Shown here: positions 16,201-27,398 of the stretch, in pieces
How the letters are laid out: every line of letters starts with the position of its first letter
Position numbering within the stretch: the stretch's first letter is position 1
DNA from: Planosporangium mesophilum
GTDB lineage: Bacteria > Actinomycetota > Actinomycetes > Mycobacteriales > Micromonosporaceae
Assembly: GCF_016863255.1 (NCBI RefSeq)
Contig: NZ_BOON01000015.1
Span: 115,007-179,006 of the forward strand
Direction of reading: 5' to 3'
DNA length: 64,000 bases
Notes under the pieces: generated by a model
The model's input: only the letters and a program-made list of their open reading frames with translations
Told to the model about the DNA's origin: nothing
Database searches by the model: none
Program-made: the position numbers and the translations under genes

Positions 16201-16671
16201 CGCCCGGACCGGCTGCCCGGCACGACGACCGGCATCGAGGCGCCGACGCTACCCGGCATGGACGCGATCGAGCGGATGGTCGCGGACGTGTGGGCGACGG
16301 GGCTGGCCCCGGACGCGCACCCCGCCCAGTTCGCGCGCCCGGTCCTGGACCGCCTGGGTGCGCTGCCGATCGAGCGGCTGCAGACCGCCGAGCCCGGGCG
16401 GCGGGTGTTCGTCGGCGGCATCGTCACCCACCGGCAGCGCCCGGCGACCGCCGCCGGGGTCACCTTCATCAACCTCGAGGACGAGACCGGCATGCTCAAC
16501 GTCACCTGTTCGTCGGGGCTCTGGCATCGGTACCGGCGGGTGGCGCGCACGTCGTCCGCGCTGGTCGTGCGCGGGATCCTGGAACGCGCCGAGGGGGTGG
16601 TCAACCTGCGCGCCGACCACCTGGCGCCGCTGACCCTGCCGGTACGCCCGGGCTCCCGCGACTTCCGCTGA
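13291..16671 (+). CDS. dnaE2: Error-prone DNA polymerase III alpha subunit
   Basis: A 1126-aa C-family polymerase for translesion synthesis and induced mutagenesis. The PHP domain starts at ELHCHSNFSFLDG (HCH at 84-86) with AITDHDGFYG. The palm carries PDIDVDIE with catalytic Asp476 and Asp478, followed by helix-hairpin-helix segments and a C-terminal OB fold (VFVGGIVTHRQRP onward, about 1042-1085). The first about 70 residues before the PHP domain are unusually long and low in complexity; residues about 22-35 are encoded by a 43-nt repeat-like block (13354-13396). ATG 13291 lies 8 nt after imuB. It is the last gene of the SOS operon. Confidence 0.96.
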   Translation: MGFSNPDVPWSRMERVLSGRSVSARSERSEPRSREQEDSVPPVVDPLAVEADGGDSPAWTRKRKEYRAPTLERREGGVPYAELHCHSNFSFLDGASHPEELAEQAAHLGLEAVAITDHDGFYGVVRFAEAARALGVKTVFGAELSLGLPGPQNGEPDPAGRHLLALARGPEGYARLSRVISEAQLRGGEKGRPVYDLEEAAEKLRDHVLVLTGCRKGHVPAALLTEGVEAAARELDRLTALFGAEHVAVELTDHAHPDDDERNDALAALAADAGLACVATNNVHYAASGRRRLAAALAAVRARRSLDEMDGWLPAAGTAYLRSGAEMAERFAAFPGVVSRAAAYGRELAFDLKLVAPRLPDYPVGEGHTEMSWLRHLTMRGAARRYGSRDEHPKEYQQLEYELNMISKLDFPGYFLIVYDIVEICRRLDIFCQGRGSAANSAVCYALGITNVDAVAHGLLFERFLSEERDGPPDIDVDIESDRREEVIQAVYEKYGRRHTAQVANVISYRPRSAVRDMAKAFGYSPGQQDAWSKQIDRWGSVAVAELEEIPAQVVEYANELLTFPRHLGVHSGGMVICDRPVIEVCPVEHARMPGRTVLQWDKDDCASVGLVKFDLLGLGMLSALHFAYDMIGLRWDLATMDLTDPGVYEMLCRADSVGVFQVESRAQMATLPRLKPRKFYDLVVEVALIRPGPIQGGSVHPYIRRANGLEEPTVPHPLLENALRKTLGVPLFQEQLMQMAIDVAGFTPQESDELRRAMGAKRSTERMQAIRERLYKGMAANGITGELADDLFNKLAAFANYGFPESHAMSFAYLVYASAWLKRYHPAAFCAALLNAQPMGFYSPQSLVDDARRHGVTVRRPDVNASGALAVLEPPVDGEAPGTEPHEWGRGGPVVRLGLKSVRTLGADVAERIEARRAAGGPYRDMADLARRAELSTAHLEALATADAFACFGLSRREALWAAGAAAQERPDRLPGTTTGIEAPTLPGMDAIERMVADVWATGLAPDAHPAQFARPVLDRLGALPIERLQTAEPGRRVFVGGIVTHRQRPATAAGVTFINLEDETGMLNVTCSSGLWHRYRRVARTSSALVVRGILERAEGVVNLRADHLAPLTLPVRPGSRDFR
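13354..13396 (+). repeat. Repeat-like GAGCGAGCGAAGCGAG block inside dnaE2
   Basis: The block contains GTGAGCGCGAGGAGCGAG and GCGAAGCGAGCCCCGCAG, unlike surrounding codons, and is translated in frame as SARSERSEPRSRE. It resembles a short interspersed repeat I recall from Micromonosporaceae genomes, usually between genes. A 12-nt fragment (GTGAGCGCGAGG) recurs at about 47283, just before an M55 peptidase gene. Confidence 0.5.
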
Positions 16672-16679
16672 CTTCGGGA

Positions 16680-17660
16680 TCAGGAGTGGCCGCGGATCGG
16701 GTGCGGCCGGTACGGCGCCTCCAACCGCTTGATCTCGGACTCGGTGAGGTGCACCTCGAGGGCGCCGAGGGCGTCCTCGAGGTGCTGGAGCTTGGTCGCC
16801 CCGATGATCGGCGCCGTCACGCCGGGTCGGGACAGCAGCCAGGCCAGCGCCACCTGAGCCGGCTTCACCCCGCGCTCGTGGGCGACCTCGATCACCGCGT
16901 CCACCACCGCGAAGTCGTCGTCGGTGTAGAGCGTGTCGCCGAACTCGTCGCTGTTGGCGCGGACCGTACGCTTCTCGCCGCCCCGGCCGCGGGTACCGGC
17001 GAGCAGCCCCCGCGCCAGTGGGCTCCACGGGATCAGGCCGACGCCCTGGTCCAGGCAGAACGGGATCATCTCCCGCTCCTCCTCGCGGTACACCAGGTTG
17101 TAGTGGTTCTGCATCGACACGAACCGGGTCCAGCCCTTGAGGTCCGCGGTGTACTGCATCTTCGCGAACTGCCAGGCGTACATGCTGGACGCGCCGATGT
17201 AGCGGGCCTTGCCGGCGCGCACGACGTCGTGCAGCGCCTCCATCGTCTCCTCGACCGGCGTCTCCGGGTCGAAGCGATGGATCTGGTACAGGTCGACGTG
17301 GTCGGTACCGAGCCGCCGCAGCGAGTCGTCGATGCTCGCCATGATGTGTTTGCGGGACAGGCCCCGCTGGTTGGGGCCGGGCCCCATCGGGTTGAAGACC
17401 TTGGTGGCCAGGACGTAGTCGTCGCGGTCGGGGAAGAGCGCCGACAGCAGCCGCCCGGTCACCTCCTCGCTGGCGCCCAGCGAGTACATGTCGGCGGTGT
17501 CGAAGAAGTTGATGCCCGCCTCGACGGCGCGGCGCACGATCGGTTCAGCGGCCTCCACGCCGAGAACCCACTCGCGCCACGTACTGCTGCCGTAGCTCAT
17601 CATGCCGAGACAGATCCGGGAGACCTTGAGGCCGGTCGAGCCAAGTCGCGAGTACTCCAT
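16680..17660 (-). CDS. Aldo/keto reductase
   Basis: A 326-aa NADPH-dependent TIM-barrel oxidoreductase. The catalytic tetrad is seen as Asp and Tyr in FFDTADMYSLG, Lys in YVLATKVFNP and His in VDLYQIHRFDP. The C-terminal cofactor-binding region reads TAPIIGATKLQHLEDALGAL, typical of the family. Start ATG 17660 (MEYSRLGSTGLKVSRICLG) matches the usual N-terminus; the open frame extends to 17705 without support. It converges on dnaE2, leaving 8 nt between stops, and diverges from the thiamin operon. The physiological substrate is unknown. Confidence 0.92.
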   Translation of the reverse strand: MEYSRLGSTGLKVSRICLGMMSYGSSTWREWVLGVEAAEPIVRRAVEAGINFFDTADMYSLGASEEVTGRLLSALFPDRDDYVLATKVFNPMGPGPNQRGLSRKHIMASIDDSLRRLGTDHVDLYQIHRFDPETPVEETMEALHDVVRAGKARYIGASSMYAWQFAKMQYTADLKGWTRFVSMQNHYNLVYREEEREMIPFCLDQGVGLIPWSPLARGLLAGTRGRGGEKRTVRANSDEFGDTLYTDDDFAVVDAVIEVAHERGVKPAQVALAWLLSRPGVTAPIIGATKLQHLEDALGALEVHLTESEIKRLEAPYRPHPIRGHS

Positions 17661-17713
17661 GGTTCGATCCTTACTCGCCCGCGGCTCCCACGCCCCAGTG
17701 ATCATGACCGCAG

Positions 17714-17742
17714 TTGTGCCGCCCCCGGCGGGTCGCTAGGGT
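17714..17742 (+). promoter_or_regulatory. Promoter of the thiamin operon
   Basis: TTGTGC (17714-17719) and TAGGGT (17737-17742) are spaced by 17 nt, a good housekeeping-sigma promoter. Transcription would begin near 17749, about 10 nt before the riboswitch aptamer. Confidence 0.6.
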
Positions 17743-17758
17743 CGAGCATTGAGCAACA

Positions 17759-17849
17759 AACCCACGGGAGTCCGGTGTCACCGGGCTGAGAGGGGGGCTG
17801 TGAGCCCCCGACCGTCGAACCTGATCCGGGTCATGCCGGCGCAGGGAGG
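17759..17849 (+). ncRNA. TPP riboswitch (THI element)
   Basis: The conserved aptamer blocks are all present in order: ACGGGAGTCC, CCGGGCTGAGAGGG (the CUGAGA pyrimidine sensor), a G/C-rich variable P3 hairpin, then ACCGTCGAACCTGATCC and GGTCATGCCGGCGCAGGGAG. TPP binding in such elements lowers expression of thiamin genes. The aptamer end runs directly into the thiE Shine-Dalgarno (GGGAGG) 6 nt before the ATG at 17858 and no terminator is visible, so control of translation initiation is likely. Confidence 0.95.
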
Positions 17850-17857
17850 GAGGATTG

Positions 17858-18484
17858 ATGCCCCCCATCGGGCGTCTGCACCTGATCACCGATGCCCGTC
17901 CGGGCCGTGACGCGCTCGCCGTCGTCGCCGCCGCGCTGGCGGCCGGTGCCGACACCGTCCAGGTACGGGTACCCGACGACGCCACCGACCGGGAAGCGTA
18001 CGAGCTGACCGTCCGCATCCTCGCGATGTGCCGCGACAGCGGTGTCACCTGCCTGGTCAACGACCGGCTGCACGTCGCGCTCGCGGCCGGGGCCGACGGC
18101 GCTCACGTGGGCGCGGACGACCTGCCGGTGGCGGCGGCCCGCCGGATCCTCGGCGCGGAGGCCGTCCTCGGAGCGACCGCCCGCGATCCGCAGACCGCGC
18201 TGCGTGCGGTGCGCGACGGGGCCAGCTACCTCGGCGTCGGTCCCGCCTTCGCCACGAGAACCAAGGACGGACTGCCCGACCCGATCGGCCCGGCGGGCAT
18301 CGCCGCCGTCGCGCGGGCGGTGGCCGTACCCGTGATCGCGATCGGCGGCATCACCGCGACCAGGGTGCCCGACCTGACCGCCGTCGGCGCCCACGGTGTC
18401 GCGGTCGTCGGCGCGGTCTGCGACGCCGACGACCCCGCCGAGGCGACCGTCGAGCTGCTGCAGGCGCTGGGAGAACCACGATGA
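17858..18484 (+). CDS. thiE: Thiamine-phosphate synthase (first ThiE/TenI-family copy)
   Basis: A 208-aa TIM-barrel that couples HMP-diphosphate with the carboxythiazole phosphate. Seen: LHLITDARPG, VNDRLHVALAAGADGAHVG (Asn68, Asp69 that hold Mg-diphosphate), GASYLGVGPAFATRTKDG (Thr133, Thr135, Lys136) and IAIGGITATR. One classic residue is missing: the QxRxK motif reads QVRVP, with Pro39 in place of Lys. ATG 17858 follows GGGAGG; a TTG at 17855 is also in frame. The stop overlaps thiO (ATGA). A second family member lies at 20481-21071 in the same operon. Confidence 0.87.
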   Translation: MPPIGRLHLITDARPGRDALAVVAAALAAGADTVQVRVPDDATDREAYELTVRILAMCRDSGVTCLVNDRLHVALAAGADGAHVGADDLPVAAARRILGAEAVLGATARDPQTALRAVRDGASYLGVGPAFATRTKDGLPDPIGPAGIAAVARAVAVPVIAIGGITATRVPDLTAVGAHGVAVVGAVCDADDPAEATVELLQALGEPR

Positions 18485-19520
18485 CCACGCGGGTCGCGGT
18501 CGTCGGTGCCGGGATCATCGGGCTCGGTATCGCGTGGCGCTGCGTGCAGCGGGGCCTCGACGTCACCGTCTACGACGCCGGCGAGGACGGGGCGTCCACC
18601 GTGGCCGCCGGCATGCTCGCGCCGACCAGCGAGATCCAGGCCGGCGAGGAGGCGTTGCAGGGCCTGCTCGTCGACTCCAACCGGCGCTGGCCCGGCTTCG
18701 CCGCCGAGCTGGAGAAGGCCACCGGCGTCGAGCTCGGCTACCGCGACGAGGGCACGCTGATCGTCGCGCTCACCGACGACGACCTGCGCGAGGTACGCCG
18801 CCTCGCCGGGTGGTACGAGCGGGCCGGCCAGCCGGTATCCCCGCTGACCGCCCGGCAGCTGCGCGAACGCGAGCCCCTGCTGTCGCCGCGGGTACGCGGC
18901 GGCGCCCACGCGCCGCAGGACCGCCAGGTCGACCCGCGCCGGCTGCTCACCGCGCTGCGGCACGCCGTCGGCGACCGGATCGTGCCCCGGAAGGTCACCG
19001 ACCTGGCCGACGTGGACGCGGACCGGACCGTGGTGGCCGCGGGCATCGGTACGACCACGCTGACCGGCCTGCCGGTCCGCCCGGTCAAGGGGCAGACGGT
19101 TCGGCTGAAGGCGCCCGCGCCGCCGGTCCGGCACGTCATCCGCGGGTACGCCCGCAGCCGCCCGGTCTACCTGGTGCCGCGCCACGACGGGGAGCTGGTG
19201 GTCGGGGCGACCGAGGAGGAGCGCGGCGCCGATACGACCGTCACCGCCGGGGGCGTGCTCGACCTGCTGCGCCCCGCCGCCGAGCTGCTGCCGGGGATCG
19301 TCGAGTACCCGGTCACCGAGATCCTGGCCGGCCTGCGGCCCGGTACCCCCGACAACGCCCCGATCCTCGGTGCGCTGAAAGACAACCTGATCATCGCGGC
19401 CGGCCACTACCGCAACGGTGTCCTGCTCACGCCCGTCACCGCCGACCTGGTCGCCGAGCTGGTGGCCACCGGGGTGCCGCCGCAGGAGATCGAACCCTTC
19501 ACCCCGGACAGGGAGGCGCT

Positions 19521-19530
<10 letters not shown>
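18481..19530 (+). CDS. thiO: Glycine oxidase
   Basis: A 349-aa FAD amine oxidase that oxidises glycine to iminoglycine (dehydroglycine) for thiazole synthesis. The FAD fold VAVVGAGIIGLGIAWRC is at the extreme N-terminus, followed by TVAAGMLAPTSE, a ThiO landmark. The C-terminal half has VKGQTVRLKAP, EILAGLRPGTPDNAPILG and AAGHYRNGVLLTPVTADLV, the FAD-pyrophosphate and substrate-facing region. It overlaps thiE by 4 nt at the start and thiS by 10 nt at the end. The presence of ThiO means the aerobic (ThiO) rather than the radical ThiH route to the thiazole. Confidence 0.93.
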
Positions 19531-23490
<3,960 letters not shown>

Positions 23491-23496
23491 TGCGGG

Positions 23497-23510
23497 TAGG
23501 CTCCGGTGCG
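23497..23510 (+). promoter_or_regulatory. -10 element for leaderless methyltransferase transcript
   Basis: TAGGCT (23497-23502) ends exactly 7 nt before the GTG start at 23510, the same geometry as metF and dinB. It lies in the 19-nt gap after thiC, so it may give thi-independent expression of the downstream genes. Confidence 0.55.
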
Positions 23511-24241
23511 TGGAGCCCAAGGGACCCGCCTCCCCGCGTACCGCGGTGGTCTGGGCGGTGCTGCGTGCGGAGTTGGACCGGACCAACCGGCCGCTGACCG
23601 TGCTCGACGTCGGCGGCGGCACGGGCGGTTTCGCCGTGCCGTTGGCGAGCGCCGGGCACCGGGTCACGGTCATCGACGCGAGCCCGGACGCGCTCGCCGC
23701 GCTGACGCGACGCGCGGCCGAGGCCGGCGTCGCGGATCGGGTACGCGCGGTGCAGGGCGACGGCGACGCCTTGGCCGACCTGGTCCCCTCGGACAGTGCC
23801 GACCTCGTGCTGTGCCACAGCCTGCTCGAGGTGGTCGACGACCCGGTCACGGTGGTCAAGGCGCTCGCCGCGACCCTGCGCCCCGGCGGCGTCGCCAGCG
23901 TGCTGGTCGCGAACCGGGTGGCGGCCGTACTGGCGCGCGCGGTGAACGGCCACCTCGACGTCGCGACCGCGTTGCTGGCCGACCCGGAGGGCCGGGCCGG
24001 CGGACGGGACACCCTGCGGCGCCGGTTCGACCTCGAGTCGGCGGGCGACCTGCTCGCCGCCGGCGGCCTGGTGGTGGAGCAGACCCACGGCGTACGGGTG
24101 GTCGCCGACCTGCTGCCCGGCGCCGTCCTGGAGGGCCAGACCGAGGCGCTGCTCGCCTTCGAACTGGCCGCCTCGGAGCTGTCCCCGTACCGCGAGGTCG
24201 CCACCCAGCTGCACCTGTTCGCCCGCCGTCCGGCCGCCTGA
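23510..24241 (+). CDS. SAM-dependent class I methyltransferase
   Basis: A 243-aa Rossmann-fold methyltransferase. The SAM-binding motif I is VLDVGGGTGGFAVPLASAGH, followed by the acidic VTVIDASPDAL, then DSADLVLCHSLLEVVDDP and LRPGGVASVLVANRV (motifs III-IV). The DLESAGDLLAAGGL and VVEQTHGVRVVADLLP regions form the C-terminal cap. The acceptor is unknown. The start is GTG 23510, supported by the -10 element placed for a leaderless transcript. The phosphodiesterase gene follows after 1 nt, so the two form an operon. Confidence 0.85.
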   Translation: MEPKGPASPRTAVVWAVLRAELDRTNRPLTVLDVGGGTGGFAVPLASAGHRVTVIDASPDALAALTRRAAEAGVADRVRAVQGDGDALADLVPSDSADLVLCHSLLEVVDDPVTVVKALAATLRPGGVASVLVANRVAAVLARAVNGHLDVATALLADPEGRAGGRDTLRRRFDLESAGDLLAAGGLVVEQTHGVRVVADLLPGAVLEGQTEALLAFELAASELSPYREVATQLHLFARRPAA

Positions 24242-24242
24242 G

Positions 24243-25400
24243 ATGGAGCTCGTCCATCCCAGGTACGGCACGGACACTCTCGCCGACGTCCTCCCGGGCG
24301 TGCTCAGCGCGCTCGGCCTGCCCGGGGTGGCCGACCCGCTGGGCCTGTCCGGCGGGCCGCTCGCCGGGGTGCGCCGGGTGGCCGTGCTGCTCGTCGACGG
24401 CCTGGGCCAGTACCAGCTCCCGATGGCCGAGCCGTACGCGCCGAACCTGACCGACGTCGCGACCGGCCGGCTCGGCGAGGCCCGCACGATCACCAGCGGG
24501 TTCCCCTCCACCACGCCGACGAGTCTGGTCACCGTCGGCACCGGTGCCCCGCCCGGCGCGCACGGCGTGGTCGGTTTCAACGTACGGGTGCCCGAGACCG
24601 GGCGGATCCTCAACCACATCCAGTGGTGGGACGACCCGGACCCGGATTCCTGGCAGCCGGTACCGACCCTGTTCGACCGGGCGGCCGCCGGGGGCATCCC
24701 CGCCACCGTCGTCAGCCGGGCCGAGTTCAAGGGCAGCGGGCTGACCGTGGCCGCGTACGGCCGGGCGGCCGAGTACCGGGGCGCCGCCGGGCCGGACGCG
24801 CTCGCCACCGAGATGCTGGCGGCGCTGCGGGCCGAGGGAGGTCTGGTCTACGGGTACCACCCCGACCTGGACCGTGCCGGCCACATACACGGGCTGACCT
24901 CGAAGGAGTGGGCGGTGGCGGCCGGCGACGTCGATCGCCTCGTCACCCGGCTGGTCGACGGCCTGCCGGTGGACGCCGCGCTGCTGGTGACGGCCGACCA
25001 CGGCCAGCTCGACATCCCGGAGGGCGACCGGTTCGACCTCGACACCGACGCCCGGCTGCGCTCAGGGGTACGGGCCGCCGCCGGCGAGGCGCGGGTCCGG
25101 TACCTGTACACCGAGCCGGGGGCGCGCGACGACGTGATCGCCGCGTGGCGCGCGGTCCTCGGTGACGGGGCCTGGGTGGTACCGCGTGAGGAGGCGGTCG
25201 CGGCCGGCTGGTTCGGTCCGGTACCCGAGGCGCACCTCGCCCGGGTGGGTGACGTCGTGGTCGCCTGCCACGACCGCAACGCGGTGGTGGCGAGCCGGTC
25301 GGAGCCGGAGTTCCTGACCCGGATGGTCGCCTTTCACGGCTCGTACACCGCCGCCGAGATGCGGATCCCCCTGATCACGGTGACCGGAAATACGCCCTGA
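24243..25400 (+). CDS. Alkaline-phosphatase-superfamily nucleotide pyrophosphatase/phosphodiesterase
   Basis: A 385-aa metal-dependent phosphodiesterase-like protein. The metal site and nucleophile are visible: VAVLLVDGLGQYQL (Asp), then TSGFPSTTPTSLVTVGTG with the catalytic Thr/Ser region, YGYHPDLDRAGHIHG (Asp, His) and LLVTADHGQLDIP (Asp-His). This pattern is typical of the type I phosphodiesterase/NPP group. No signal peptide is seen, so a cytoplasmic location is likely. It starts 1 nt after the methyltransferase. Natural substrate unknown. Confidence 0.85.
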   Translation: MELVHPRYGTDTLADVLPGVLSALGLPGVADPLGLSGGPLAGVRRVAVLLVDGLGQYQLPMAEPYAPNLTDVATGRLGEARTITSGFPSTTPTSLVTVGTGAPPGAHGVVGFNVRVPETGRILNHIQWWDDPDPDSWQPVPTLFDRAAAGGIPATVVSRAEFKGSGLTVAAYGRAAEYRGAAGPDALATEMLAALRAEGGLVYGYHPDLDRAGHIHGLTSKEWAVAAGDVDRLVTRLVDGLPVDAALLVTADHGQLDIPEGDRFDLDTDARLRSGVRAAAGEARVRYLYTEPGARDDVIAAWRAVLGDGAWVVPREEAVAAGWFGPVPEAHLARVGDVVVACHDRNAVVASRSEPEFLTRMVAFHGSYTAAEMRIPLITVTGNTP

Positions 25401-25438
25401 TCAGCGCGGCGCCGAGGCGATCTGTCGGAGGCCACCGG

Positions 25439-25452
25439 TAACCTGCCGATCG
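25439..25452 (+). promoter_or_regulatory. -10 element for leaderless dinB transcript
   Basis: TAACCT (25439-25444) ends 7 nt before GTG 25452, and no Shine-Dalgarno is visible. No LexA box of the CGAAC-N4-GTTCG type is seen in this gap. Confidence 0.55.
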
Positions 25453-26717
25453 TGGGGCGCAGCCAGGCATTGCCGAGAGACGGCGGGGCGGGGGAGTTCG
25501 GTCCCGATGCCGACGACACCGGCTGCCCCATCCTGCACGTCGACATGGACGCGTTCTTCGCCTCGGTCGAGGTGCGCCGCCGGCCGGAGTTGCGCGGCAA
25601 GCCGGTGATCGTGGGCGGCGCCGGCCCGCGCGGGGTCGTGTCGTCGGCCAGCTACGAGGCCCGTGAGTACGGGGTCCGCAGTGCGATGCCGGGTGCCCGG
25701 GCCAAGCGGCTGTGCCCGCACGCGGTGTTCCTGCCGGTCGACGGCCCCGCCATCGCCGCCGCCTCGCGCGCCGTCATGGCGATCTTCCGCGACGTGACGC
25801 CGCTGGTCGAGCCGCTGTCGGTGGACGAGGCGTTCCTCGACGTGGCCGGGGCGGCGCGGCTGCTCGGCCGGCCGGCCGCCATCGCCGCGACCATCCGCCG
25901 GCGGGTCCTCGCCGAGCAGGGGCTGACCTGTTCGGTCGGGGTGGCGTCCACGAAGTTCGTGGCCAAGCTCGCGTCGACCACCGCCAAACCGGACGGCCTG
26001 GCGGTGGTGCCCGCCGACCGGGTCCTCGACTTCCTGCACCCGTTGCCGGTGGAGGCGCTGTGGGGCGTGGGTGAGCGCAGCGCCGAGGTGCTGCGGCGGC
26101 TCGGGCTGGTCCGGGTCGGTGACCTGGCGCGGGCCCCGGTGGGGATGCTGCGGTCCGCGCTGGGTGAGGCGGCAGCGCACCATCTGCACGAGCTGTCGTG
26201 GGGGCGCGACCCGCGGTCGGTGGTCCCGGAGCGGGCCGAGAAGTCGATCGGGGCGGAGACGACGTTCGACGTGGATGTGGTCGATCCGGGGGAGATCCGG
26301 CGGTCGCTGCTGGCCCTGTCCGGCAAGACCGCCGGCCGGCTGCGCCGTGCCGGGCAGACCGGCCGGACGGTGGCGATCAAGGTGCGGCTGGCCGACTTCC
26401 GTACCCTCAGCCGGTCCCGAACCCTGCCGACGGCGACCGATGTCACCCGGGAGATCTTCGAGACGGCCTGGGGGTTGTTCACGGCGTTGAGCCCCGGCGA
26501 GGCCATCCGGCTGGTGGGCGTTCGGGTGGAGGGGCTGGCGGCCGGCGCCGGGGCGCCGCGTCAACTGGCCCTCGGCGAGCGGGACAGTGGCTGGCGGGAG
26601 GCCGAGCGGGCCGCTGACGCGGCGGCCGCCCGGTTCGGCCATGGAGCGGTCCGACCGGCGAGTCTGCTCCGCGCTCCGGACCCCCCACCGGCCGGTGGAC
26701 GTCCATCGCCGGGGTGA
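25452..26717 (+). CDS. dinB: DNA polymerase IV (Y-family)
   Basis: A 421-aa active translesion polymerase. Unlike ImuB in this window it keeps the metal ligands: HVDMDAFFASVE (Asp31, Asp33 region) and SVDEAFLD at 123-130, plus the SSASYEAREYGVRSAMP fingers motif and LPVEALWGVGERSAEVLRRLG (helix-hairpin-helix). The little finger ends with PRQLALGERDSGWREAERA, which holds a possible clamp-binding QLALG. The N-terminal 24 residues before the palm are non-conserved. No SOS box precedes it, so expression is probably not LexA-controlled. Confidence 0.95.
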   Translation: MGRSQALPRDGGAGEFGPDADDTGCPILHVDMDAFFASVEVRRRPELRGKPVIVGGAGPRGVVSSASYEAREYGVRSAMPGARAKRLCPHAVFLPVDGPAIAAASRAVMAIFRDVTPLVEPLSVDEAFLDVAGAARLLGRPAAIAATIRRRVLAEQGLTCSVGVASTKFVAKLASTTAKPDGLAVVPADRVLDFLHPLPVEALWGVGERSAEVLRRLGLVRVGDLARAPVGMLRSALGEAAAHHLHELSWGRDPRSVVPERAEKSIGAETTFDVDVVDPGEIRRSLLALSGKTAGRLRRAGQTGRTVAIKVRLADFRTLSRSRTLPTATDVTREIFETAWGLFTALSPGEAIRLVGVRVEGLAAGAGAPRQLALGERDSGWREAERAADAAAARFGHGAVRPASLLRAPDPPPAGGRPSPG

Positions 26718-26894
26718 TCTGGCCCTCCGAGTCGGGGCAGCCGACACTACTGAGCGGGAAAAACAGTACGCTTGGACAGTCGTCCGGCTTTCCGACCCGC
26801 TTAGCCGATCGTAAACTTGCGACTAAGCAGCCGGATGGCTGTCACGGTCTGTCGATCCGTCCGGGTCGGCCCTCGAGGACCGGGGAGGAGTACC

Positions 26895-27278
26895 GTGCCG
26901 CTCTCGGAGCACGAGCAGCGGCTGTTCGAGCAGATCGAACGGTCGCTAGCCGAGGACCCGAAGTTCGCCTCGGCGGTGCGCGCCACCGACCCGCGCTTTC
27001 ACGCGCGTCGTCGGGTAGTCATCGCTGCCGTGCTGTTCCTGGCCGGCATCGCGCTGCTGATCTACGGCGCGTTCAGCAAGGTCGCCCTGGTCGGCGTGGC
27101 CGGTTTCGTGGTCATGCTCGGCTCGGCGGCCCTGGCCATGCAGTCCTACCGCCACGGGCAGAACAGAGACCTGCGAGCGGTCGGCGGGACGGCGAGTCGC
27201 CGTACCCGCCAGCGCCGTTCCTCGCTGGTCGACCGGCTGGAAGAGCGTTGGCGTCGCCGTCCCGAGGACAACCGCTGA
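26895..27278 (+). CDS. DUF3040 small membrane protein
   Basis: A 127-aa protein of the actinobacterial DUF3040 family. It starts with PLSEHEQRLFEQIERSLAED, the family signature, continues with FASAVRATDPRFHARRR, then two membrane segments (about 37-57 and 60-80) and a basic Arg-rich tail. GTG 26895 has GGGGAGGAG 4 nt upstream, a strong ribosome site. Function is unknown in the family; it is commonly found near dinB and cell-division loci. A strong hairpin follows the gene. Confidence 0.88.
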   Translation: MPLSEHEQRLFEQIERSLAEDPKFASAVRATDPRFHARRRVVIAAVLFLAGIALLIYGAFSKVALVGVAGFVVMLGSAALAMQSYRHGQNRDLRAVGGTASRRTRQRRSSLVDRLEERWRRRPEDNR

Positions 27279-27306
27279 CCCGAGACCACCCTCCAGACCC
27301 GATGCC

Positions 27307-27340
27307 GAAGGGATCCGAGCCGTACCGCTCGGGTCCCTTC
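27307..27340 (+). terminator. Terminator hairpin after the DUF3040 gene
   Basis: GAAGGGATCCGAGC (27307-27320) pairs with GCTCGGGTCCCTTC (27327-27340) over 14 bp with one G-U, around a 6-nt loop. There is only a weak T run after it, as is usual in high-GC actinobacteria. Confidence 0.75.
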
Positions 27341-27345
27341 GAGAT

Positions 27346-27387
27346 CTTGGACAGCTAGCGGGGCTTCCGGCCCGCCAGCTGTCCAAG
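27346..27387. terminator. Second, bidirectional terminator hairpin
   Basis: CTTGGACAGCT (27346-27356) pairs with AGCTGTCCAAG (27377-27387), and inside it GCGGG pairs with CCCGC after one mismatch. It lies between convergent genes (DUF3040 and the transglutaminase, whose stop is at 27399) and can serve both strands. Confidence 0.68.
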
Positions 27388-27398
27388 CTCTATATCGG

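Noticed and set aside
14904..17789. A 961-codon plus-strand frame across dnaE2 and the aldo/keto reductase
   Set aside because: Shifted-frame shadow of dnaE2 that then reads antisense to the reductase; Arg/Gly/Ala-rich and unrecognisable.
25401..25451. LexA control of dinB
   Set aside because: No CGAAC-N4-GTTCG site in the short upstream gap.
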